This document shows, in pieces, positions 32,910 through 42,954 of a DNA stretch of 64,000 nt. Origin of the DNA: CAMLFJ01 sp040902305 (GTDB taxonomy: Bacteria; Methylomirabilota; Methylomirabilia; Rokubacteriales; CSP1-6); assembly GCA_040902305.1 (NCBI GenBank), contig JBBDXN010000040.1:62001-126000 (forward strand). Direction: 5' to 3'. The stretch's first letter is position 1, and each line of letters starts with the position of its first letter. Made by a program: the position numbers and the translations under genes. The notes under the pieces were generated by a model. The model did no database searches and had not been told where the DNA came from. It saw only the letters and a list, made by a program, of their open reading frames with translations.

Positions 32910-33866
32910 GTGGACCTGGAAATCCTGATCGAGAACGTCCTCAACGCGCTCACCGCGGGCATCACGATCGGTTGCATCTACGGTCTGATGTGCATTGGCC
33001 TCGGGCTCATCTTCGGCATCATGCGGATCGTCAACTTCGCCCAGGGCGAGCTGCTCATGCTGGGCATGTTCGCCAGCTTCTACCTGGTCAGCGAGGGGCG
33101 GGTGCTGTCCGTCCTGGGGCTCTACTGGGGGCCGTTCATCGGCGCGATGCTGGCCGGCCCCATGATCTTCATCGCCGGCGCGCTCCTCCATAGGTTCATC
33201 GTCTCCCGCGTGTCCGGCCTGCGCACGGTCGGCTCGCTGGACGAGGGGCATTTCGGGCAGCTCGTCGTCACCCTGGGCATCTCGCTGATCCTCCAGAACG
33301 GCGGGCAGATCCTGTTCGGCTCCACACCGGTCGCGGTGCGCACGCCGCTCTCTTCCGAGGCGTTCCTGATCGGCCCCGTGTATCAGGGCGCCACCGTGTT
33401 CCTGAACAAGGCCAAGCTGGTGGCCTTCTTCGTGGCCGTCCTGGCCGCCGTCGTGCTCTACCTGACGCTCGAGTACACGCGCCTGGGCAAGGCGCTGCGG
33501 GCCGCGGCCGACAATCCGACCGCGGCCACCTACATGGGGATCGACGTGGACCGGTCCTACCGCATCGCCTTCGGGCTGGGGTGCGGCATCACCGCGGTCG
33601 CCGGCGGCCTGATGGCCACCTACATCTCCTTCGGGCCCTTCGTCGGCTTCGACTACGTCATCATCATGTACTCGGGCGTGGTGCTGGGCGGCATGGGGAG
33701 CATCTTCGGGGCCTTCTGGGGCGGGGTGACGGTGGGCTTCGTCCAGCAGTTCTCGGCGCTGATCCTGCCCCCGCAGCTCCAGAACGCGGCGATCTTCGTC
33801 GTGTTCCTGATGATCGTGCTGCTGCGGCCGCAGGGGCTGTTCGGCCGCTCGGCGGAGCGGGCATGA
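32910..33866 (+). CDS. livH: Branched-chain amino acid-type ABC permease LivH
   Basis: 318 aa, hydrophobic throughout. The typical start is LEILIENVLNALTAGITIGC, followed by GIMRIVNFAQGELLMLG (about 36-52), TLEYTRLGKALRAAADNPTA and the C-terminal LLRPQGLFGRSAERA. It is one of the two channel subunits of a HAAT-type importer for branched-chain amino acids or aromatic or small organic acids. GTG 32910 was chosen because the family begins here; the nearest GGAGG is 14 nt upstream. Its TGA overlaps the ATG of the LivM-LivG gene (ATGA). Confidence 0.88.
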   Translation: MDLEILIENVLNALTAGITIGCIYGLMCIGLGLIFGIMRIVNFAQGELLMLGMFASFYLVSEGRVLSVLGLYWGPFIGAMLAGPMIFIAGALLHRFIVSRVSGLRTVGSLDEGHFGQLVVTLGISLILQNGGQILFGSTPVAVRTPLSSEAFLIGPVYQGATVFLNKAKLVAFFVAVLAAVVLYLTLEYTRLGKALRAAADNPTAATYMGIDVDRSYRIAFGLGCGITAVAGGLMATYISFGPFVGFDYVIIMYSGVVLGGMGSIFGAFWGGVTVGFVQQFSALILPPQLQNAAIFVVFLMIVLLRPQGLFGRSAERA

Positions 33867-35629
33867 GGCACGGCGCCGGCCCGCTGCTCCGGTGGAACGT
33901 GATGGTGCTCGCCGTCGTGGTTGTCGCGTACCTGCTGCTCGCGTTCTTCGTCACCAACAGCTACTACCAGCTCATCCTCACGCTGGTGCCGGTCTGGGCG
34001 CTCTTCGGCGTCTCGTGGAACATCCTCTCGGGCTACGGCGGCCAGCTCTCCTTCGGCCACGCCAGCTTCTTCGGCATCGGCGCCTACACGGTCACGCTCG
34101 CGGTCGTCTACTGGAGCCTCTCGCCGTGGCTGGGCATCCCGCTCGGCATGGTCCTGGGCGGGGTCGCCGCCATCGCGATCGGGCTCCCCACGTTCCGCCT
34201 GCGCGGGCACTACTTCGCCCTGTCGATGCTGGCCTATCCGCTCGCCATCCTCTACGTGATGCAGTACCTGGGCTTCCAGGAAGTCTCGATGCCCATGCAC
34301 CGCGACAACGCGCTCGCCTTCATGGAGTTCGACGAGCCGCGTATCTACACGCTGATCGCCGTCCTCCTGCTGGTCGGTGGCGTGGTCGTCTCCCTGATCA
34401 TCGAGAATTCGCGCTTCGGCCTGGCGCTCCTGGCCATCCGGCAGAACGAGCTGGCCGCCGAGGCGGCGGGCATCAACGCGCGTCGCGAGAAGATGCGCTC
34501 GCTGGTGGTGTCGGGAATGATGGGGGCGGCGGCCGGCGGCTTCTACGCCCGCGTGCTGCTGGTCGTGACGCCGGATTCCGTGTTCGGCATGCTCGTCTCC
34601 GCCCAGGCGGTGGTGGTCACGCTGTTCGGTGGCGTGGCCTCGGTCTGGGGGCCGGTGATCGGCGCCGCCATCCTGATCCCGCTCGCCGAGACCCTGCAGG
34701 CGGAGCTGGGCACCTATCTGCCGGGCATCCAGGGTGTGGTCTACGGCGTCGCGATCATCGCGGTCATGCTGCTGTCGCCCGACGGCTTGTTCTGGACCAT
34801 TCGCGATCGCTGGTTCCGCCGGGAGGCGCCGCAAGCCATCCCGAACCTGGAGCCGGTTCCGCAGCCGGCCCGCCGGCCCTCCGCCCACTCGGCGGGGCCC
34901 TTGCTCCAGGTAGAGAAGGTGTCGCGCGCCTTCGGCGGGCTCCGCGCGGTCAGCGAGGTCAGCTTCTCGGTCGCGGAGGGCGAGATCCTCGGCATCATCG
35001 GGCCGAACGGCGCAGGCAAGACGACGCTGTTCAACGTGCTGAACGGCGTGCTCGACGCCGACCAGGGCTCGGCCCGGCTCGACGGGCAGCCGATGCTGGG
35101 CAAGAAGACCTTCGAGGTCTGCCGCATGGGCGTGGGCCGCACGTTCCAGGTGGTGCGCAGCTTCTCCCGCCTCCCGGTGCTCGACAACGTGATCATCGGC
35201 GCCTACGGAGCCGGTCTCTCCGATCGCGAGGCCATCGCCCAGGCGGTGCGGGCGCTCCACCAGGTGGGACTGCAAGACCGGTCGGGCGTGGCCGCCGGCC
35301 AGCTAACCAACAAGCAGCTGCGCCTGATGGAGCTGGCCCGCGCCCTGGCCGGCAATCCCCGGCTGCTGCTGCTCGACGAGACGCTGGCCGGTCTCGGCCG
35401 CGAGGAGTGCGACGAGGTCCTGGACGTGCTGGGCCGGCTGCGCGTGCAGGGCATGACGATCTGCATCATCGAGCATACAATGCACGCCATGATGCGCCTC
35501 GCCGACCGCTTCGTGGTGCTGGACCACGGCCGGGTGCTCGCCACCGGGCCGCCCCGCGTCGTCGTCGAGGACCACTCCGTGATCGAGGCCTACCTCGGCA
35601 AGAAATGGCTGGCCCGCCATGGCGCATAG
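33863..35629 (+). CDS. Fused LivM permease-LivG ATPase
   Basis: A 588-aa fusion. Residues about 1-310 are a LivM-type permease (SYYQLILTLVPVWALFGVSW, LSGYGGQLSFGHASFFGIGA). After a Pro/Arg-rich linker (about 315-345), residues 346-588 are a LivG ATPase with Walker A GPNGAGKTTLF (about 381) and Walker B LLLLDET (about 502). The ABC signature is degenerate: QLTNKQLRLMELARAL in place of LSGGQ, and DET rather than DEP follows. LivG subunits often have unusual signature loops, so activity is still likely with LivF supplying a standard site. Fusion of permease and ATPase occurs in several environmental lineages. Confidence 0.88.
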   Translation: MRHGAGPLLRWNVMVLAVVVVAYLLLAFFVTNSYYQLILTLVPVWALFGVSWNILSGYGGQLSFGHASFFGIGAYTVTLAVVYWSLSPWLGIPLGMVLGGVAAIAIGLPTFRLRGHYFALSMLAYPLAILYVMQYLGFQEVSMPMHRDNALAFMEFDEPRIYTLIAVLLLVGGVVVSLIIENSRFGLALLAIRQNELAAEAAGINARREKMRSLVVSGMMGAAAGGFYARVLLVVTPDSVFGMLVSAQAVVVTLFGGVASVWGPVIGAAILIPLAETLQAELGTYLPGIQGVVYGVAIIAVMLLSPDGLFWTIRDRWFRREAPQAIPNLEPVPQPARRPSAHSAGPLLQVEKVSRAFGGLRAVSEVSFSVAEGEILGIIGPNGAGKTTLFNVLNGVLDADQGSARLDGQPMLGKKTFEVCRMGVGRTFQVVRSFSRLPVLDNVIIGAYGAGLSDREAIAQAVRALHQVGLQDRSGVAAGQLTNKQLRLMELARALAGNPRLLLLDETLAGLGREECDEVLDVLGRLRVQGMTICIIEHTMHAMMRLADRFVVLDHGRVLATGPPRVVVEDHSVIEAYLGKKWLARHGA

Positions 35630-35644
35630 GCGCGGAGACGCGGC

Positions 35645-36364
<720 letters not shown>

Positions 36365-36405
36365 ATGGACCACCACCACATCACGATCAACGGGAGATGA
36401 CCGGA

Positions 36406-37656
36406 ATGACGACCCCTCAGCCGTTTGGACGCCGGACCGCCATCAAGATGGGCCTCGCCGCCACCGCCGCCGCTGCGCTGCCGACGCGCCGCGCGCGTGC
36501 GCAGAACCCGAAGGAGATCAAGATCGCGCTGGTGGTCCCGCTGTCCGGGCCCTGGGCTCGCCAGGGCATCCTCGAGCAGATGGGGGCCGAGATGGCCATC
36601 GAGGACGTGAACAAGGCGGGCGGCGTCAAGGCCCTCGGCGGGGCCAAGCTGAAGCTGGTCCTGTACGACACCGGCGACACCGCGGAGAAGGCCAAGAACG
36701 CCGCGCAGCGCCTGGTGGCGCAGGAGCCCGACGTGGTCGGCGGCATCGGCTGCTGGCTGTCGAGCTTCACGCTCGCGGCCACCGAGGTGTCGGAGCGCGC
36801 GGAGCTGCCGTGGCTCACCCTGTCCTACTCCGACCTGATCACCAGTCGGGGCTTCAAGTACGTCTTCCAGACCGCGCCGACCGCCGACGCCCAGGCCACC
36901 GCGCTGCTGCCCCGGGTCGTGGACCTGGCGAAGGCCGCGACGGGCGCGAAGCCGACGAAGGTGGCGTTCGTCGGCGACAACTCGGCCTCCTCGGTCAGCT
37001 TCATGAAGGCCATCCGCGGGCACGTGGCCAAGGACCTGGGCCTCACGATCGTGGCGGACGAGACCTACACGCCGCCGCTGGCCGACGCGACGACGCTGGT
37101 GCAGAAGATCCGCTCCGGCCGGCCCGACTTCATCGTGTGCCAGTCCACGAACGTGGGCGACGACAAGCTCCTGCTCGACAAGTTCGCGGAGCGGGGGATC
37201 ACCCCCTCCACGGTCCCGCTGATCGGCGGCGGCGGCCACTGGACGGTGCCCGAGCTGATGAAGGTGGCCGGCAAGGACCACCTGGAGGGGATGATCGTGG
37301 GGCTGGCCAACTGGCCGGGCAAGGCGGTGGCCGACGTCGAGAAGCGCTTCATCGCCAAGACGGGCGAGCCCTGGTTCGGCCACGACTCGATCTTCCCGTA
37401 CGCGCACGTGATGATCTTCAAGGAGGTTCTCGAGCGCACCGCGTCCGTCGATCGCAAGAAGCTCGGGGCGATGCTCCACAAGATCGAGATCAAGGACGGT
37501 CCCGCGAGGTTCTTCCCCGACGGCAAGATCCAGTTCAACGAGGCCGGCCGCCGGGTCGGCGCCGAGCTCTGCATCGTGCAGTGGCAGAAGGGCCGCCCGG
37601 TGGCGGTGCATCCGGAGAGCATCGCGATCGCGAAGGCGATCTGGCCGAAGTCGTAG
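36406..37656 (+). CDS. Branched-chain amino acid-type substrate-binding protein (LivJ-like)
   Basis: 416 aa. The leader FGRRTAIKMGLAATAAAALPTRRARAQ carries a twin-arginine-like RR, with cleavage after ARAQ near residue 33. The mature part is a type I periplasmic-binding fold: IKIALVVPLSGPWARQG, AAQRLVAQEPDVVGGIGCW, YVFQTAPTADAQ, DFIVCQSTNVGDD, FFPDGKIQF. ATG 36406 was preferred over the ATG nine bases earlier because GGGAG is placed at normal distance only for the former. It completes the Liv importer; ligand could be an amino acid or a small organic acid. Confidence 0.88.
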   Translation: MTTPQPFGRRTAIKMGLAATAAAALPTRRARAQNPKEIKIALVVPLSGPWARQGILEQMGAEMAIEDVNKAGGVKALGGAKLKLVLYDTGDTAEKAKNAAQRLVAQEPDVVGGIGCWLSSFTLAATEVSERAELPWLTLSYSDLITSRGFKYVFQTAPTADAQATALLPRVVDLAKAATGAKPTKVAFVGDNSASSVSFMKAIRGHVAKDLGLTIVADETYTPPLADATTLVQKIRSGRPDFIVCQSTNVGDDKLLLDKFAERGITPSTVPLIGGGGHWTVPELMKVAGKDHLEGMIVGLANWPGKAVADVEKRFIAKTGEPWFGHDSIFPYAHVMIFKEVLERTASVDRKKLGAMLHKIEIKDGPARFFPDGKIQFNEAGRRVGAELCIVQWQKGRPVAVHPESIAIAKAIWPKS

Positions 37657-37688
37657 AGTCGTTCCGCCCGGCGGCGTAGACTCGGCTC

Positions 37689-38264
37689 ATGAGCCGGCAA
37701 GTGAGCCGTCTGCTCGGGCCGGCCCTGACCGTGGCCGCGCTGTCGGGCTGCGCCCCGGCAGTGCCGGTCGGTGGCGAGGCGGGAGCCGCGGCTCCCGTCA
37801 AGCTCGACGTGATCTTCGTCGCGACCGACCTCGAGATCGTGAACGCCATGCTCACGCTGGCCGGCGTCACCCGCGACGACGTCGTGTACGACCTCGGATG
37901 CGGCGATGGCCGCATCGTCATCGCGGCCGCCAAGGAGTTTGGAGCACAAGGGGTGGGCGTGGACCTCGACCCCCAGCGCATCCGGGAAGCCCAGGCGAAC
38001 GCCGCCCGGGCCGGGGTCGCCGACCGCGTGACGTTCCGCGTCGCGGACGTCTTCGACACCGATATCCAGCCCGCGACGGTGGTCACGCTCTTTCTCTCGC
38101 CGGAGCTGAACGCGCGGCTGCGGCCGAAGCTCACCAGCCAGCTCAGACCCGGCACCCGCATCGTGTCCCACCGCTACGGCATCGGCGACTGGGTGCCCGA
38201 GAAGACGCGCACCGTCGCGGTCTCCGAAACCCGTAACCACGTCTTCCTGTGGCGCGTGCCATGA
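37689..38264 (+). CDS. SAM-dependent methyltransferase with lipoprotein-type signal
   Basis: 191 aa. The N-terminus MSRQVSRLLGPALTVAALSGCAPAV has basic residues, a hydrophobic stretch and an LSGC lipobox with Cys at 21. After it comes a complete class I methyltransferase core: EIVNAMLTLAGVTRDDVVYD, DLGCGDGRIVIAAAKEFG (motif I), GVGVDLDPQRIREAQANAA and FRVADVFD. A membrane-anchored, possibly extracytoplasmic protein with an SAM-binding fold is odd, since SAM is cytosolic; the signal may not be processed, or the fold may bind something else. Its TGA overlaps the regulator start (ATGA). Confidence 0.8.
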   Translation: MSRQVSRLLGPALTVAALSGCAPAVPVGGEAGAAAPVKLDVIFVATDLEIVNAMLTLAGVTRDDVVYDLGCGDGRIVIAAAKEFGAQGVGVDLDPQRIREAQANAARAGVADRVTFRVADVFDTDIQPATVVTLFLSPELNARLRPKLTSQLRPGTRIVSHRYGIGDWVPEKTRTVAVSETRNHVFLWRVP

Positions 38265-39898
38265 CCCCGGCCGACTCGCTCGATCGAGGCCGAGCGTCCT
38301 TTGCGCGGCAGGCCTGGGGCGATGCCTACGCCCAGCTCACGGCCGCGGATCGCGAGGCCGCGCTCGACCCCGAAGACCTCGAGCGGCTCGCGATCGCCGC
38401 GCACCTGGTCGGCCGGGACGCGGAGTGCACCGACGTCTGGACGCGCGCGCATCACGCGTTCCTGAGCCGGGGCGCGGCCCCTGGCGCGGCGCGGTGCGCG
38501 TTCTGGCTCGGCTTCACCTCGCTGCTCGAGGGCGAGCCGGCGCGCAGCGGCGGCTGGCTCGCGCGGGGCCAGCGGCTGCTCGACGATGGCCGGCACGACT
38601 GCGTGGAGCGGGGGTACCTGCTCGTGCTCCAGGCGCTCCGGTGCATGTTCGCGGGTGACAATGCGGCGCTCCACGCGACCTACGATCAGGCGGCCCGGAT
38701 CGGCGAGCGCTTCGGCGACGCCTCGCTCATGGCCTTCGGTCGCCTCGGCGTCGGCGAGGCCCTCATTAGGTCGGGACGGCCCGCGGAAGGCGTGGCGCTG
38801 TTCGACGAGGTCATGATTGCCGTCACCACCGGTGAGGTGTCGCCGATCGGGGTCGGGATCATCTACTGCGCCGTGATCGGAGAATGCCAGCAGCTCTTCG
38901 ACCTGCGCCGGGCCAAGGAATGGACGAAGGCGCTCGGCCGGTGGTGCGCGTCGCAGCCGGATCTCGTGCCGTATCGCGGCCAGTGCCTGGTGCACCGCGC
39001 CGAGATCATGCAGCTGCAGGGGGCCTGGCCGGACGCCATGCGCGAGGCCCGGCAGGCGTGCGAGCGGCTCCCCCAGACCGTCGGACGGCCCTGGGTTGGC
39101 GGGGCCTGGTATCTCCAGGCCGAGCTCCACCGGCTGCGCGGCGAGTTCGCGCGGGCCGAGGAGGCTTACCGCGAGGCCAGCCAGTCGGGGCGGGAGTCCC
39201 AGCCCGGCGTCGCCCAGCTACGGCTGGCGCAGGGCAAGACCGCGGCCGCCGCCGCGGCGATCCGCCGGGTGATGGACGAGACCCGCGATCAGGCCACGCG
39301 ATCCAAGCTCCTGGGCGCGTACGTCGAGATCATGCTGGCCGCGAACGACGTGCCGGCGGCCCGAGCGGGCGCCGACGAGCTGGCCGGGATCGCCGCGCAG
39401 CTCGAGGCGCCGCTGCTGCGCGCGATGGCCGCCCAGGCCACGGGAGCCGTCCTCCTCGCCGAGGGCGACGGCCGGGCGGCGCTCACCGCGCTGCGCGGGG
39501 CCTGGTCGGCCTGGCAGGGGATCGAGGCGCCCTACGAGGCCGCGCGGGTCCGGGTGTTCATCGCGCTCGCCTGCCGGGCGCTCGGCGACGACGATACCGC
39601 GGAGATGGAGCTCGACACGGCGCGCTGGGTCTTCCGGCAGCTCGGGGCCGCCCCGGACGTGGCGCGGGTGGAGGCGCTGTCCCGGGCCGGAGCCGCCCGC
39701 ACCCCGGGCGGCTTGACCGCTCGAGAAGTCGAGGTGCTCCGTCTCGTCGCGGAGGGCAAGACCAACCGGGAGATCGCGAAGTCGCTGGTCCTCAGCGACC
39801 ACACGGTCCGCCGCCACCTGCAGAACATCTTCAACAAGATCGGGGTGTCGTCGCGCGCCGGCGCGACCGCGTTCGCGTTCCAGCGCGACCTGCTCTGA
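38261..39898 (+). CDS. LuxR-family regulator with TPR-like repeats
   Basis: A 545-aa protein. Residues about 1-470 are alanine-rich helical repeats of TPR type (for example LAAAHLVGRDAECTDVWTRA-like units and FARAEEAYREASQSGRESQP), without an obvious P-loop, unlike MalT. The last 65 residues are a GerE HTH: GLTAREVEVLRLVAEGKTNR, then EIAKSLVLSDHTVRRHLQNI and FNKIGVSSRAGA. It should bind DNA as a dimer and sense a partner or ligand through the repeats. ATG 38261 overlaps the methyltransferase stop. The next gene starts 125 nt later on the same strand and may be its target. Confidence 0.85.
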   Translation: MTPADSLDRGRASFARQAWGDAYAQLTAADREAALDPEDLERLAIAAHLVGRDAECTDVWTRAHHAFLSRGAAPGAARCAFWLGFTSLLEGEPARSGGWLARGQRLLDDGRHDCVERGYLLVLQALRCMFAGDNAALHATYDQAARIGERFGDASLMAFGRLGVGEALIRSGRPAEGVALFDEVMIAVTTGEVSPIGVGIIYCAVIGECQQLFDLRRAKEWTKALGRWCASQPDLVPYRGQCLVHRAEIMQLQGAWPDAMREARQACERLPQTVGRPWVGGAWYLQAELHRLRGEFARAEEAYREASQSGRESQPGVAQLRLAQGKTAAAAAAIRRVMDETRDQATRSKLLGAYVEIMLAANDVPAARAGADELAGIAAQLEAPLLRAMAAQATGAVLLAEGDGRAALTALRGAWSAWQGIEAPYEAARVRVFIALACRALGDDDTAEMELDTARWVFRQLGAAPDVARVEALSRAGAARTPGGLTAREVEVLRLVAEGKTNREIAKSLVLSDHTVRRHLQNIFNKIGVSSRAGATAFAFQRDLL

Positions 39899-40022
39899 CC
39901 GCCGCGTGGTACGAACGTACCACGCCCTCGGCCGCCGCAATTTGGCTCGAACGGGCGATGCAAGCTTCCGCGAGCGCTGCCTATGCTGTCTCCTGAAGCA
40001 TCAAACCGAAAGGAGACGCACC

Positions 40023-41186
40023 ATGGCGACCACTACTGATCCAAAGCTGACCCGATACCCGTCGGTGCTCGACGCCGTTCGCGGCCTGGCTCCGAAGATC
40101 GCCGCCCGTGCCGCCGAGATCGAAGCGGCGCGGCGATTGCCCCCCGACCTCATTCGGGATCTGACCGCGGCTGGCTGTTTCCGCATGCTGGTGCCTCGCA
40201 GCCACGGTGGCGGCGGTTTCGACCTGGCGAGCGCGATGGGCGTGATCGAGGAGCTGAGCCGGGCGGACGCGTCGGTGGCCTGGACGACGATGAACCTGGC
40301 GGGCGGGTGGATCAATCTGGGCACCATTCCCCGGGCGACGTTCGACGCCCTCTACGCCGACGGTCCCGACGTCATCATCGGCGGCGTCTTCAGTCCGGCC
40401 GGGACGGCCGTGCCCGTGAAGGGGGGATACCGGGTGAGCGGCCGGTGGGCGTTCGCCAGCGGGTGCGAGGACAGCCACTGGTTGTTCGGCAACTGCATGG
40501 AGGACAACGGCGGCGCCCCCCAGCTGCGCACGGTGCTGTTCTCACCCGAGCAGATCAAGATCGAGGACACCTGGTCGGTCTCGGGGTTGTGCGGTACCGG
40601 CAGCCATCATCTGAGTGCCAAAGACGTGTTCGTCCGGGCCGAGCGGACGTGCCTGCCCTTCGCGGATCCGCCGTGCCTGGACGAGCCGCTGCTGCGGATG
40701 GCCATGCCGCCGATCTTCGCCTTCGGGGTCGCCAGCGTCGCGGTCGGGATCGCGCAGGGCGCGCTGGAGGACATTCTGACCCTCTCCGCCACCAAGGTGC
40801 CCTTGCTCGCGCACACCTCGCTGGCCACGAACCCGCTGTTCCAGCACCAGCTCGGCGCCGCCGACGCGAAGCTACGCGCGGCCCGCGGACTGCTGTATGC
40901 CGACGCCGCGGCCGCGTGGGGGACGGCGGTGGCCGGTGCTGCGTTCACGCCCGAGCACCGGGCCCGGATGCGCTCGGCGATCACCTGGGCTGCGACGACC
41001 GCGGCTTCGGTCGTCGACATGGCCTACCACGCGGGGGGTGGGAGCTCGATCTACGACGCCAACCCGCTCCAGCGCCGCTTCCGCGATGTCCACGCGATTA
41101 CCCAGCATTTCCTGGTCAAGCTCGACACGCTCACCACCGCGGGGGCGGTGCTCGCGGGCGCTGAAGCGGACCTGACCGTGTTCTGA
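40023..41186 (+). CDS. Acyl-CoA dehydrogenase-like flavin monooxygenase (HpaB/HsaA C-terminal type)
   Basis: 387 aa with acyl-CoA dehydrogenase fold: GCFRMLVPRSHGGGGFDLA (about 57-75), VIEELSRADASVAWTTMNLA, GGYRVSGRWAFASGCEDSHW, then the helical C-terminus (GGGSSIYDANPLQRRFRDVH). The order and the SIYDANPLQR motif match flavin-dependent aromatic/steroid monooxygenases rather than beta-oxidation enzymes. It would act with a separate flavin reductase, which is not in view. AAAGGAGACGCACC precedes ATG 40023. The 124-nt upstream region probably carries its promoter. Confidence 0.82.
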   Translation: MATTTDPKLTRYPSVLDAVRGLAPKIAARAAEIEAARRLPPDLIRDLTAAGCFRMLVPRSHGGGGFDLASAMGVIEELSRADASVAWTTMNLAGGWINLGTIPRATFDALYADGPDVIIGGVFSPAGTAVPVKGGYRVSGRWAFASGCEDSHWLFGNCMEDNGGAPQLRTVLFSPEQIKIEDTWSVSGLCGTGSHHLSAKDVFVRAERTCLPFADPPCLDEPLLRMAMPPIFAFGVASVAVGIAQGALEDILTLSATKVPLLAHTSLATNPLFQHQLGAADAKLRAARGLLYADAAAAWGTAVAGAAFTPEHRARMRSAITWAATTAASVVDMAYHAGGGSSIYDANPLQRRFRDVHAITQHFLVKLDTLTTAGAVLAGAEADLTVF

Positions 41187-41257
41187 GCGGCGGTGAGACG
41201 GCGAGGCAAGTAGAGGGTGCCGGCCGCGCCCTTGCGCTTGGTCGCGGCCACCACTAC

Positions 41258-41286
41258 TTGACAAGCACGGCCCGCCCACCCAGTAT
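41258..41286 (+). promoter_or_regulatory. Candidate sigma70-type promoter for the aldo-keto reductase gene
   Basis: TTGACA (41258-41263), 17-bp spacer, CAGTAT (41281-41286), 17 nt before ATG 41304. Confidence 0.4.
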
Positions 41287-41303
41287 CGCCGTGCACGCGC
41301 CCC

Positions 41304-42311
41304 ATGGCCTCGCCTTCGCCCGTGCCCCACGCCACCGACACCGCCGAGATCGGGCGCACCGGCTTGCGCGTCTCGCGGCTGGGGCTGGGCGGCGTGGCGC
41401 TCTCCGGCGCGCCGCCCGCCACTGACCCGCAGCGCCCCACGCCGGAAGACGAGGGTGTGGCGCTCATCCGGCGGAGCCTCGCTCTCGGGCTCACCTACCT
41501 CGACACCGCGCCGATGTACGGGGTCGGCCAGAGCGAGGCGCGCTACGGTCGGGCGCTGCGCGGAGTGCCACGGGACGACTTCGTGCTGTCGACCAAGGTG
41601 GGGCGCGTGCTGCGGCCCGGCGCGCCCGGTGAGCAACCGACCTGGGCCTTCGATTTCAGTGCGGCCGGGGTGCGCGCCTCGTTCGAGTCCTCACTGGAGC
41701 GCCTGGGGCTCGAGCGCGTGGACATCCTCTTCGTTCACGATCCGGACGATCACCACGCCCAGGCCGTGGCGGAGGCGTTCCCCGTCCTGATGGAGCTGCG
41801 CGCGCAGGGGCGGGTGAAGGCCATCGGCGCCGGAATGAACCAGTGGCAGATGGAGCTGGACTTCGCGCGGCGCGGCTTCTGTGACTGCGTCCTGCTCGCC
41901 GGGCGCTACACATTGCTCGACCAGAGCGCGCTGCCGGAGTTCCTGCCCTACTGCCTGGAACACGGGATCGCGGTGGTTGCGGGCGGCCCCTACAACAGCG
42001 GGATCCTCGCGGTGGGCCCACGCGAGGGCGCGACGTACAACTACCGTCCGGTTGACCCGGCGATGATGGACAAGGCCCGGCGCATCGCCGCCGTGTGTGC
42101 GCGCCACGAGGTGGACCTGCGCGCGGCCGCGCTCCAGTTCGTGCTTGCCCATCCGGCCATCGTCTCGGTGATCCCCGGCGCGCGCTCGATCGCCGAGGTC
42201 GAGGAGAACGTGGCCCTGCTCGAGCGCCCGATCCCGGCCGGGCTGTGGGCAGACCTCAAGGACGCCGGGCTCCTCGATCACGCCGCGCCCACGCCTGGCT
42301 CCAAGCCCTAG
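41304..42311 (+). CDS. Aldo-keto reductase (D-threo-aldose dehydrogenase-like)
   Basis: A 335-aa TIM-barrel AKR. Catalytic tetrad regions are YLDTAPMYGVGQSE (Asp, Tyr), LSTKVGR (Lys) and ILFVHDPDDHH (His); the cofactor region is VSVIPGARSIAEVEENV. The N-terminal IGRTGLRVSRLGLGGVALSG and the middle FDFSAAGVRASFESSLERLG are characteristic of the L-fucose/D-threo-aldose 1-dehydrogenase branch. It likely oxidises an aldose or reduces an aldehyde with NAD(P). It stands alone, followed 43 nt later by a lipoprotein gene. Confidence 0.87.
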   Translation: MASPSPVPHATDTAEIGRTGLRVSRLGLGGVALSGAPPATDPQRPTPEDEGVALIRRSLALGLTYLDTAPMYGVGQSEARYGRALRGVPRDDFVLSTKVGRVLRPGAPGEQPTWAFDFSAAGVRASFESSLERLGLERVDILFVHDPDDHHAQAVAEAFPVLMELRAQGRVKAIGAGMNQWQMELDFARRGFCDCVLLAGRYTLLDQSALPEFLPYCLEHGIAVVAGGPYNSGILAVGPREGATYNYRPVDPAMMDKARRIAAVCARHEVDLRAAALQFVLAHPAIVSVIPGARSIAEVEENVALLERPIPAGLWADLKDAGLLDHAAPTPGSKP

Positions 42312-42354
42312 CCCCTCTTGCCCGCCGTGCCATGCTGGACGTAGGAGGAGAGCG

Positions 42355-42759
42355 ATGAGGATGCGACAGCTGGCTTTCGGCTTGATCGCGATGACGGCGG
42401 CCGCGTGTGCTCCCGCGCTGCCGCCCAACCGCGTGGCGGTGAACGACTTCCAGCGCCTGGCCGGGACCTACACGGGAACCATGAACGAGGCAAGCGAGCT
42501 CAACCGCTCGGTCCGGCTCGTGCTGGCGCCCAACGGATCGTTCGATCTCGCCGTCGGCGACCCCAAGGGCTTCCGGACGACCGGGACGATGGCGCTGGTC
42601 TCGGATGGCTCCCTCACGTATCAGTACAACGAGATGGTGGGCCAAGGGCGGGTCGCCACCGGCCAGGGGTGGGTCTACGAGGGAGACGGGCGGCGCGCGA
42701 TCGTCCTGCAGCGCAGTGACGGCTCGACGAAGACGACGGTGGCCAAGACGCTGCCCTGA
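42355..42759 (+). CDS. Small lipoprotein of unknown function
   Basis: 134 aa. Signal MRMRQLAFGLIAMTAAACAP has a TAAAC lipobox with Cys at 18. The mature part, about 115 residues, is rich in beta-strand pattern (LAGTYTGTMNEASELNRSVR, LVLAPNGSFDLAVGDPKG, GTMALVSDGSLTYQYNEMVG), suggesting a lipocalin-like or small barrel fold. GAGGAGAGCG precedes ATG 42355. No function can be assigned. The next 195 nt contains no gene. Confidence 0.7.
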   Translation: MRMRQLAFGLIAMTAAACAPALPPNRVAVNDFQRLAGTYTGTMNEASELNRSVRLVLAPNGSFDLAVGDPKGFRTTGTMALVSDGSLTYQYNEMVGQGRVATGQGWVYEGDGRRAIVLQRSDGSTKTTVAKTLP

Positions 42760-42954
42760 CCGCCTCTCCGAGCCGGGCGCCGCCGGGGCGGTCGCGGAAG
42801 GACCGAGGATCGACGGTGCGGCCCCGGTCTCGCGTAGCTCGCGCTCGATCAAGACCAGAACGCTACACTGATCTTCCTCCGGCCGGAGGCGAGGGAAGGG
42901 AGCGGTGCGGGTACCGGCCGGTCCGTGGACCGACCAGACCCAGGACCAGTCGCG

